Of a stretch of 64,000 nt of DNA, positions 56,642 to 64,000 are shown piece after piece (within the stretch, counting starts at the first letter, position 1; each line of letters opens with the position of its first letter). Location: assembly GCF_944324505.1 (NCBI RefSeq), contig NZ_CALUWO010000004.1, forward strand, positions 1-64,000. The letters run 5' to 3'. A program made the position numbers and the translations under genes. The stretch comes from an uncultured Desulfovibrio sp. (lineage in GTDB: Bacteria; Desulfobacterota; Desulfovibrionia; Desulfovibrionales; Desulfovibrionaceae). The notes under the pieces were generated by a model. That model was not told where the DNA came from. It saw nothing but the letters and a program-made list of their open reading frames with translations, and did not search any database.

Positions 56642-57922
56642 ATGGATATTGTGCGGTATGTACATGCGGCAGACCTGCACCTGGATACCCCCTTTCAGGG
56701 ACTGTCCCGCGAGCTGGTCCGGGAGGGGCAGCTCTCCCGCCTCATGCAGGACGCCACCTTCACCGCTCTGGATCGCCTTTTCCGCCTCTGCGAGGAAGAA
56801 CGGCCGGACTTTCTGGTGCTGGCAGGCGACATCTACAATCAGGAACAGTACAGCGTCAGGGCGCAGCTTGCCCTGCGCGACGGCTGCGCCCGCCTCCAGG
56901 CCTCCGGCATCCGGGTTTTTGTGGCCCACGGCAATCACGACCCCCTGTCCTCGCGCCTGTCCGCCGTGGACTGGCCTGCCAATGTGACCATTTTCGGCCC
57001 GGAGCCGGAACATCACCTGCTGGAAAAAAACGGCCTGCCCCTGGCGGTGGTGCATGGCATCAGCCATGCCCGCGACAAGGAAAGCCGCAATCTCGCCCGC
57101 CTTTTCCGGCGGGATGCCGGACAGGACTGCTTCCAGCTGGGCGTCCTGCACTGCACACTGGACAATCTGGCCAAGAGCGACCGGTACGCCCCCTGCTCGC
57201 TGGAGGATCTGCGCCAGAGCGGCCTGGATGCCTGGGCGCTGGGGCACATCCACCAGCGCACCCTGTGGGAGGAAATGCCCTTTCTGGCCTATGCCGGCAA
57301 TACGCAGGGCCTGCACATCAGAGAAACCGGACCGCGCGGCTGCCTTCTGGTCACGGCCCGCGCCCAGGACGACGGCTGGCGCTGCTCGGCGCAATTCCAT
57401 GCCCTGGCCCCGGTACAGTGGGAACAGCTCACCCTGGATGTGGACGGCACCCAACGCCTGGACGAGGTGGACAAACGCCTGGGCAGCCTGCTGGAAACCA
57501 CGGCCGGCGGGCTGGACCCCGCCTGCGAGGCCCTGCTGGTGCGCGTTGTCCTGACCGGACGAACCCCGCTGGACAGCGAGCTGCGGGACCCCGCCACCCT
57601 GACGGACCTGCAGGAACGCATGGGCTATCTGGCCTCTGCCTCGCCGCGGGTCTGGGTCAAGGACCTGCTGCCGGAAACCCGCCCCCTGGCCGATCATGAC
57701 GAATACCTGCGGCGCGAAGACCTGCTGGGCGAAACCCTGCGCCTGGCCCAGCGTCTGCGGCAGGAGCCGCAGCGACTGCGCGAGGTGGGGCATGCCGCCC
57801 TGACGCCCCTTTTCGGACACAACCGCCTGCGCCATGTGCTCAGCCAGCCGGACGAGGCCGAAACCCTCCGGCTGCTGGAGGAAGCCGAGCGCCTGTGCAT
57901 GGATCTGCTGGAGGAACGCTGA
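56642..57922 (+). CDS. metallophosphoesterase, DNA exonuclease (YhaO/SbcD-like)
   Basis: The 426-residue protein begins with phosphoesterase motifs VHAADLHLDTPF, VLAGDIYN, VAHGNHD and LGHIHQR, the metal-binding pattern of Mre11/SbcD nucleases. The C-terminal half matches the YhaO type (capping and partner-binding region). Its stop overlaps the start of the ATPase gene (TGATG), so the two subunits are made together, probably for DNA end processing. Confidence 0.9.
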   Translation: MDIVRYVHAADLHLDTPFQGLSRELVREGQLSRLMQDATFTALDRLFRLCEEERPDFLVLAGDIYNQEQYSVRAQLALRDGCARLQASGIRVFVAHGNHDPLSSRLSAVDWPANVTIFGPEPEHHLLEKNGLPLAVVHGISHARDKESRNLARLFRRDAGQDCFQLGVLHCTLDNLAKSDRYAPCSLEDLRQSGLDAWALGHIHQRTLWEEMPFLAYAGNTQGLHIRETGPRGCLLVTARAQDDGWRCSAQFHALAPVQWEQLTLDVDGTQRLDEVDKRLGSLLETTAGGLDPACEALLVRVVLTGRTPLDSELRDPATLTDLQERMGYLASASPRVWVKDLLPETRPLADHDEYLRREDLLGETLRLAQRLRQEPQRLREVGHAALTPLFGHNRLRHVLSQPDEAETLRLLEEAERLCMDLLEER

Positions 57923-60900
57923 TGTTCATACGCGCCTTTCATATGGACGGCTTCGGCATCTTTTCCCATGTGCAGGTCGATGACCTGCCGCCCGGACTGA
58001 GCATCTTTCTGGGCGAAAACGAGGCCGGCAAGTCCACCTGCCTGGAATTTCTGCGCACCACCCTGGCGGGCTATCCCGATCCCCGCAGCCGCGAGGCCCG
58101 GCGCATTCCGCCTGTCCTGCACGGCGGACGCCCCGGCGGAACCCTTTGCCTGGAGGACCCTGCCCTGGGCACCATCCACCTCACCCGGCGCCCCGGACAG
58201 GGGGGCGGCCTGCTGACCCTGGCTGACAACGCGGGCAATCCCCTGGACAGCAGCGTGCTGCAACAGCTGCTGTTCGGCATCAATCGCGATGTCTACCGTA
58301 ATGTCTTCGGCTTCAGCCTGTATGAACTCCAGACCTTTGACAGCCTTACCGGAGACGGCGTGCGCAATGCCCTTTACGGCGCCAGCTTCGGCACGGGGCT
58401 GCGCTCGCCCGTGGAAGCCCTCAAGACGCTGGAAAGCCGCCGGGATGCCCTGTTCAAGCCCAGCGCCAGTAAGCCCCCCCTCAACAGCGAACTGTCCAGC
58501 CTGGAAAAGCTGCGCGCCACCCTGCGGGCCGCCCGGGACGAGGCTGCCACCTATGACGAGCTGGCCAGCCGCTGCCGCCAGTGCCGGGCAAACCTGGATG
58601 CCCTGCGCCAGCGGCGTACCGCCCTGGAGGACCAGCGCCGGCAGACCCAGCGCCGCCTTGACGTCTGGCAGCAGTGGGACGAATGGCGCAAGACCGGCCA
58701 GCGCCTGCGCAGCTTTCCCGTGATCAGCCCCACCTTTCCCGAAGACGGACCGGCGCGTCTGGCCCGTGCGCAGGAGGCGCGGCAGGCCTGTGAACGCAGC
58801 CTGGCGGCCCATGAGGAAAAGCGGAACAGCCTCCGCCAGCGCCGCCAGGCCCTTGTGCCCCATGCGGCGCTGCTGGAAGCGCTGCCCGCCCTGCGCTCCC
58901 TGGCCGAACGCAAGAGCAGCTACCGGCAGGCGCTGTCCTCCCTGCCCCGCCTGCGGGACGAGCGGACGCGCCTGGCCGCCGATCTTGCCCGCGAGCTGGA
59001 ACGCCTTGGCCCGCACTGGGACTGTGAGCGCATCCGCCGCACGGACAGGGGCGTCTTTGCCGACAAGAATCTGGAACGCCTGGCCGACGAGCTGCACACA
59101 GCCCGCACGGCCCATACCACCGCCCTGGATGCCCTGGACAAGGCCCATGCCGATGTGGACCTCTGGCAGCGCGAGGTGGCCACCGCCGCCGCCACGCTGG
59201 AGCAGCTGCCGCAGGACGAGGCCGAACTGGACGAGGCGGAGCGCGACCGTCTGCGCCAGACGCTGGCCCTGCTGGAAGAAGGCCGCCAGCGCCTCCCGGG
59301 ACGGGAACGGGCCGTGCAGCAGGCCCGCCAGACCTTCACCCGGGCCGAAGAGCGGCTGGGCATGGGCAGCGGCAATGCCCCGCAACGCCTGGACCGCCTG
59401 CTGGACCAGCGCGACGAGGCCCTGAAGCTGGCCCGCCACGTGCGGGAGACCCAGCACGCGGCACAGGAAGCCCGGCAGGAAACGGATCAGGTTCTGCACA
59501 GCATGCAGACCCTGCAAGGCCGCCTGGACCGGCTGCGCGAGGAAGAACGGGCCATTGCCGGACCCTCCCGCGAAGCCCTGGATGCCCGCGCCGCTGCCCT
59601 GCGCTCCCTGCGCTCCCTGACCGCCTCCCTGACCACAGAGCAGGAGCGCCTCCGGGAACTGCGGGACCGCCTGGAGGCGGAAAAGGACCCCGCCCCGGTG
59701 AAGAACATGGCCCTCATGATGCTGGGCATCCTGTTCATCCTGCTGGGACTGGGCATGCTGGGCGGGCGCTGGTACTGGGGCCTGGAAAGTCTCCCGCTGC
59801 CTCATGGCCTGTCCCTGCCCATGACCCTGTGGTCCGGCTATCTGGTGCTGTTCTGCGGCGTCATGGCCCTGGGCGGGGGTCTGCCCCGCCGCAACGGGCC
59901 GGAAGCCCGCCGTCTGCGGCAGGAGCGCCGTCAGCTGGAAAGCCGCTGTCAGGACTGCGACCGGCACGTGGCCGACCTGGAAAAACGCGCCGGACAGCTT
60001 TGCCGTGATGCCGGGGTGGACAGCATGGACCCCGATACCCTGGAAACCGTGGAAGTGCTGCTGGAACGCAAGCGCGAACTGTGCTTCACGCGGGAACGCA
60101 GCCGCCGGGATGCCGACAGCCTGCGACAGGAGCTGGACCAGCTGCGCAGCCGTTACGAGGCCCTGCACCAGAAGGCGCAGGAACAGGAGCGGGAAGCCCG
60201 GCGCGCGCCGCTGCGCTGGCAGGAATGCCTGACCATGCTGGGGGTGCGCCAGGTGCCCACACCGGACAATGCGGAAAACTTCTTTACCCGGGTGGAGGCC
60301 GCCCGCACCACCTGGGACATGGTGGAAAATGCCGAGGCGGAACTGGCTGCCCTCAAGGCGGAACTGGCCCATCATGAAGCCCGGCTGCGCGCCATCCCCG
60401 CCGTGGCCCGGCGCGCCGGCGACTCGGCCGGTGCCGATGCCCTGCTGGACGCGGGGCGCCAGGCCCTGGATGCCTGCCGGGATGCCGACGCCCTGCGCGA
60501 ACAGCGCATACGTGCCGCAACCGCCCTGCGCCAGCAGGAAAGCGGGCGGGATCGCGCCCGTCAGCAGCAGGCGCAGGCCGCCTCCCAGCTGGATGCTGCC
60601 CGGGAACGACTGGAAAGCGCACAGGCCGGCTGGGCCGCCTGTCTGGAAGGCCTGGGACTGGGCACTGATCTTGATCCGGAAACCGTGCGCAAGGCCCTGC
60701 ACTGCATGGAGACCTGCCTGTCGCTGGAAAGCCGGCTGGACCGTGCCGACGCCACCCTGCGCCAGACCGGGCAGGATGTGGACGCCCTGCGCCTTCCCCT
60801 GCGGGACCTGCTGATCAGCCTGGGACGCCCCCTGCCCGACCAGGACGGCAACGCAGAAGCGGACTGGACGGAAGCCCTGGATGACGCCCTGACGGCGGCA

Positions 60901-61887
60901 GAAGAGGCTGCTGCCCTGCAGGCGGACTGCCGCCGGCTGGACAGCCTGCTGGCCGAAGAGGACGACGAATGCAGGGCCGCACGGGCGGCGCTGGACGAAG
61001 CCCGCCACGACGAACAGGCCCTGCTGGATATGGCCGGAACCCGTGATGCGGACGACTTCCTCCGGATGGCTGCCGTTCTGGAAGAGCGGCGGGCCACCGA
61101 GCGCCTGCACCAGAGCTACGGGGAAAATCTGCGCCTGGCCGCCGGGCAGACGCCGCTGGACGACTTTCTGGCCTCCTTTGCACGCGATGACCACGACGAG
61201 CAGGCCCGGCACTGCGATGTCCTGTCTGCCGAGCTGGAACGGCTGCAGGAGGAAGAGCAGCAGCTGTCCGCCCAGGTGGCCGATCTTTCCGTGCGCGTGC
61301 GGCATCTGGCCTCGGCGGATGACCTGGCCCGCCTGCGCCAGCAGGAAGCCACACAACGGGAAAGCATGCGCCAGCTGGCCATGCAGTGGTCGCGCCTGGC
61401 GCTGGCCCGGGAACTGCTGCTGACGGCCAAGCAGACCTTTGAACGGGAACGCCAGCCGCAGGTCATTCGCCTGGCGTCGGAGATTTTCGCTGCCATTACC
61501 GGCGGAACCTGGCGCGGCATCACGGCCTCGCTGGACGATACCAGCCTGCGCATCCTGCCCCTGAACGGCGAAGCGCTGCCCCCCGAGGCCCTGAGCCGCG
61601 GCACACAGGAACAGGCCTATCTGTCCCTGCGACTGGCCTATATTCTCAATCACGCCGAACGGGCCACGCCCCTGCCCGTCATCATGGATGACGTACTGGT
61701 AAACTTTGACCCCCAGCGGGCCAGCCGCACGGCCCAGACCTTTGTGAACCTGACCACCGGACGCCATGGCCGGGCGCATCAGCTGCTCTATTTTACCTGC
61801 CACCCGCACATGGCGGACCTGCTGCGCCAGCAGCAGCCCGACTGTGCGCTGTTCCGCGTGGCCGGCGGCAGCATCAGCCGGCAATAA
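57922..61887 (+). CDS. AAA-type SMC-like ATPase (YhaN/SbcC-like)
   Basis: The 1321-residue protein has an N-terminal Walker A half (GIFLGENEAGKSTCLEFLR-like, read as SIFLGENEAGKST), very long coiled-coil arms, and a C-terminal half with LSRGTQEQAYLSLRLAY and PVIMDDVLVNFDP (signature and Walker B). Midway (about residues 595-660) lie two hydrophobic segments (ALMMLGILFILLGLGMLGG; LWSGYLVLFCGVMALGGG), so the arms probably touch the membrane as in YhaN. With the YhaO-like nuclease it forms a Rad50/Mre11-type complex. Confidence 0.9.
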   Translation: MFIRAFHMDGFGIFSHVQVDDLPPGLSIFLGENEAGKSTCLEFLRTTLAGYPDPRSREARRIPPVLHGGRPGGTLCLEDPALGTIHLTRRPGQGGGLLTLADNAGNPLDSSVLQQLLFGINRDVYRNVFGFSLYELQTFDSLTGDGVRNALYGASFGTGLRSPVEALKTLESRRDALFKPSASKPPLNSELSSLEKLRATLRAARDEAATYDELASRCRQCRANLDALRQRRTALEDQRRQTQRRLDVWQQWDEWRKTGQRLRSFPVISPTFPEDGPARLARAQEARQACERSLAAHEEKRNSLRQRRQALVPHAALLEALPALRSLAERKSSYRQALSSLPRLRDERTRLAADLARELERLGPHWDCERIRRTDRGVFADKNLERLADELHTARTAHTTALDALDKAHADVDLWQREVATAAATLEQLPQDEAELDEAERDRLRQTLALLEEGRQRLPGRERAVQQARQTFTRAEERLGMGSGNAPQRLDRLLDQRDEALKLARHVRETQHAAQEARQETDQVLHSMQTLQGRLDRLREEERAIAGPSREALDARAAALRSLRSLTASLTTEQERLRELRDRLEAEKDPAPVKNMALMMLGILFILLGLGMLGGRWYWGLESLPLPHGLSLPMTLWSGYLVLFCGVMALGGGLPRRNGPEARRLRQERRQLESRCQDCDRHVADLEKRAGQLCRDAGVDSMDPDTLETVEVLLERKRELCFTRERSRRDADSLRQELDQLRSRYEALHQKAQEQEREARRAPLRWQECLTMLGVRQVPTPDNAENFFTRVEAARTTWDMVENAEAELAALKAELAHHEARLRAIPAVARRAGDSAGADALLDAGRQALDACRDADALREQRIRAATALRQQESGRDRARQQQAQAASQLDAARERLESAQAGWAACLEGLGLGTDLDPETVRKALHCMETCLSLESRLDRADATLRQTGQDVDALRLPLRDLLISLGRPLPDQDGNAEADWTEALDDALTAAEEAAALQADCRRLDSLLAEEDDECRAARAALDEARHDEQALLDMAGTRDADDFLRMAAVLEERRATERLHQSYGENLRLAAGQTPLDDFLASFARDDHDEQARHCDVLSAELERLQEEEQQLSAQVADLSVRVRHLASADDLARLRQQEATQRESMRQLAMQWSRLALARELLLTAKQTFERERQPQVIRLASEIFAAITGGTWRGITASLDDTSLRILPLNGEALPPEALSRGTQEQAYLSLRLAYILNHAERATPLPVIMDDVLVNFDPQRASRTAQTFVNLTTGRHGRAHQLLYFTCHPHMADLLRQQQPDCALFRVAGGSISRQ

Positions 61888-61936
61888 ATGCAGACCTCCC
61901 TCTAAAAATCCAAAAACTATAGTGATGAAGAGATGG

Positions 61937-61962
61937 CAAGGCTGAGCATGCCCTCAGCCTTG
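61937..61962 (+). terminator. hairpin after the yhaN-like gene
   Basis: CAAGGCTGAG and CTCAGCCTTG form a perfect 10-bp stem with a 6-base loop between the convergent ATPase and sulfatase-family genes. The T tract is weak, so it may serve both directions only moderately. Confidence 0.6.
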
Positions 61963-62018
61963 TTGCTCTGCATTTACCTCACAGCAGCACAAAGCTTTTG
62001 CCGTCGATAACTCCGCCA

Positions 62019-64000
62019 TCAATCGCGGCAACGGTCTTCATCGGTTTCCAGAGTAATGGCAATAGCCTTGAGCCAATCTTCTCCCGCAACTTTCTCACGC
62101 GTCAATGCCGACGTGATCGTGTTCCGAGTACTGATGTCCCGTGGCGAGGGGAACCGCACGTACAGCGATATCTCCTGAAGATCAGCAGGACACGCGCGAT
62201 CCATCAGATTATACGTTGCAAGGTCGAGGGATACCCCTCTCACATCAAGTAAACGTCGTACTTCGGCAAGATGCCGACACATTTCCCGGCCGCCCACATC
62301 ATGAGGCGGGGGAGCTGGCAGATGATGGGCCACACGCCACCTCTGCTGCCGCCAGTGTGGCATATCGCCCGACAACGAAATATCCACGAGGCTGCGCTCC
62401 CGGATGGCAAAACGGGCATCCAGAGCCTCAAGACAGGCCAGCACTTCGTCAGCGGCGGATCCCTCAACGCCCTTCATGACAAGCCATAGTCTGACATCCT
62501 CCCTGCCCCACGTACGCAGCGTCTCCAAAAACGTCGCCAGAGGCAGCGCATCCGCTGTTTCCGGCCAGTTTACGCGCAGCTGCTTTCGCGATGGATCATA
62601 TCCAACGGATATTTTTACACCGTCAAAACCAGATCGTACGCCAATACGGAGTTTTTCCAGGGAATTTGCCCCCTCCAGGAAAATGTTCTTGCCTGTCATG
62701 GCTGAAAGCCGCCGTATGCGCTCCGCTGTCTGAAATCTGTCCAGCTGCGCCACCGAGGCCTCACCATAACGGATTAACGCCTCTCTGGGATCACGCTGTA
62801 CGAGCGATTCGGGGCTGCCGCAGCCAGATTCCAGAAAGGCAAGGATGTCGGCTACACGATCATTAGTAATATATTCCCTGGAAATGGACCTCAGACGACT
62901 GACCGTTTCCGGTTCTTCACGACGAAATACGTCAGAAAACCAAATCACCATGGGAATGGAAAAGATATCATGGCGTAACTCCTTGCTAGAATCATGGAAT
63001 GACTCCCAGGTCGGACTTTCACCATGATCACTGACATACACCAAGGCTATCTTTTCATCTTTCGGCAGGCGGGAGACAAGTGTACGCAAAAAACTATCCG
63101 TAAAGGCAATACTTTTATCGTAGGCATTGATCTTTGCCTGTTTTTCCCGGCCGACATCTCCCCACAAACTGCCAGAAAGGCCTCCCAAATCCGGCTCAAA
63201 GCCGTCAGGATAACGCTTGCTGTAGTCCGTATGACTACCCATTAAATGGCAGATAATGAATCTTCCTGGAGCATTACGGCTATTCACCGCCTGCACAACA
63301 TGGGACAACAGCGCATCATCCAGTCCCAGATCAGATTCCTTCTCCCCCATGAAGAAGCAATGCTCTGCCTCCTCCGCCAGCGTTGAAATGGTGCTAACAT
63401 GCAGGCCCCGCCGCTCCTGATTGGATATCCACCACGTATCATAGCCCTTTGCCTGCATACGGTTAATAATAGTGGGGGCATTGCGCATATCTCCTGCGCG
63501 ATACTGATGCAGCTCGCTCAGCATGAGAGGAACGGTCTGTGCTGTATAGCTGTGCGCAGAAAAAGCTCTCTGGAACAGGATAGCCTCTCCACGATCCACA
63601 CACTCCTCAAGCCACGGCGTTGTCTGGCGGTAATACCCGTAGGCACTCATGTGTGCCGTTGTCGCCGATTCACCAATTACCAACAGGATGGTCATGTTTC
63701 GGGATTCAACTCCTGACTTTCGCTGCAGAACGGGGCGACTTTTAATATATTTTCCCTGAGAAAGACAACTGCGGGCCATTTCCACAATGGCATAAGGTCG
63801 GCCATTACCTGACACAAAGACAAACACCGCCATAGAAAGCAGTATAACAGAAAGAAAAGGCGTAAGATAACGAAAACGAGGGAGAATTTGTCCATACTTT
63901 TTCCATAACCGTGCCGGGATAAAAAACGGCAAGAGAACAATGAGCAAAAACAGCAACGTATATAATATGCCACGCGTTCCAATATATATATAAAAATTCT
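62019..64000 (-). CDS. phosphoethanolamine transferase-like protein with C-terminal extension (partial)
   Basis: The frame stays open to the right edge, so the start is missing; about 660 residues are visible. Two membrane segments (LLFLLIVLLPFFIP; TPFLSVILLSMAVFVFV) precede a sulfatase-superfamily domain with VIGESATTAHMSAYGY (nucleophile region), GRFIICHLMGSHTDYSKRYP and VYVSDHGES (metal site), typical of EptA/CptA enzymes that decorate lipid A or glycans with phosphoethanolamine. The last about 210 residues are an additional domain whose pattern (SLEKLRIGVRSGFDGVKISV; RLWLVMKG) weakly recalls glycerophosphodiester phosphodiesterase-type barrels, but with the usual catalytic residues missing. 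Confidence 0.78.
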   Translation of the reverse strand, partial: NFYIYIGTRGILYTLLFLLIVLLPFFIPARLWKKYGQILPRFRYLTPFLSVILLSMAVFVFVSGNGRPYAIVEMARSCLSQGKYIKSRPVLQRKSGVESRNMTILLVIGESATTAHMSAYGYYRQTTPWLEECVDRGEAILFQRAFSAHSYTAQTVPLMLSELHQYRAGDMRNAPTIINRMQAKGYDTWWISNQERRGLHVSTISTLAEEAEHCFFMGEKESDLGLDDALLSHVVQAVNSRNAPGRFIICHLMGSHTDYSKRYPDGFEPDLGGLSGSLWGDVGREKQAKINAYDKSIAFTDSFLRTLVSRLPKDEKIALVYVSDHGESPTWESFHDSSKELRHDIFSIPMVIWFSDVFRREEPETVSRLRSISREYITNDRVADILAFLESGCGSPESLVQRDPREALIRYGEASVAQLDRFQTAERIRRLSAMTGKNIFLEGANSLEKLRIGVRSGFDGVKISVGYDPSRKQLRVNWPETADALPLATFLETLRTWGREDVRLWLVMKGVEGSAADEVLACLEALDARFAIRERSLVDISLSGDMPHWRQQRWRVAHHLPAPPPHDVGGREMCRHLAEVRRLLDVRGVSLDLATYNLMDRACPADLQEISLYVRFPSPRDISTRNTITSALTREKVAGEDWLKAIAITLETDEDRCRD

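Noticed and set aside
57694..61884. 1396-codon leftward open frame opposite the YhaN-like gene
   Set aside because: The sense strand has all ATPase motifs and a coupled start; the antisense frame is low-complexity Gln/Gly/Ala-rich and without motifs.

Overview
The window is a GC-rich bacterial chromosome segment, most likely from a gut-type sulfate reducer of the Desulfovibrionaceae. This is inferred from the base composition, a Fur-type palindrome of the form ATTGAAA-N5-TTTCAAT upstream of a DUF2325-feoB pair, a branched-chain amino-acid LIV transporter, a 2-hydroxyacyl-CoA dehydratase-like/activator pair, and many Tat-exported redox proteins. No rRNA or tRNA gene was recognised by eye.

Layout. 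Positions 1-9148 are the early/regulatory half of a Mu-like transposable prophage. An S24-type repressor points right. A tightly packed left-pointing early operon carries Ner-like regulators, MuA, MuB, HU, a DUF3164 protein, GemA and Mor. The rest of the phage lies left of the window. About 120 bases after the presumed phage end begins a 33-repeat type I-E CRISPR array (9268-11249). It is fed from the right by a left-pointing operon cas3-cse1-cse2-cas6e-cas7-cas5-cas1-cas2 (11300-19379). Positions 19.8-32.2 kb hold an accessory redox cluster: two Tat-exported aldo/keto reductases, an exported ABM-domain protein, TetR and LysR regulators, a radical SAM protein, two flavodoxin-like reductases, a flavin reductase, a zinc alcohol dehydrogenase, an SDR, a Tat-exported DUF362 protein and a membrane-anchored metallo-hydrolase. 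Positions 32.3-38.6 kb are a complete type I restriction-modification operon (hsdR, hsdM, hsdS) ending in a translationally coupled abortive-infection-type membrane protein.

The remainder is more core-like: an O-methyltransferase, feoB with DUF2325, der, the livKHMGF operon and a thioesterase. Then comes a left-pointing operon of a NitT/TauT-type ABC transporter with an archerase-like activator and a double-cubane-type protein (YjiL/YjiM family). It is followed by a glycosyltransferase, a YhaO/YhaN (SbcDC-like) nuclease/ATPase pair, and a phosphoethanolamine-transferase-like protein with an extra C-terminal domain, whose start is cut off by the right edge.

How it works together. The window combines mobile DNA with three kinds of anti-phage machinery: I-E CRISPR, type I R-M and Abi. 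The array records at least one intense episode against an AT-rich, strand-skewed invader. Seven consecutive spacers contain almost no G on the + strand. Two of them overlap in such a way that one spacer shows the AAG PAM of the other.
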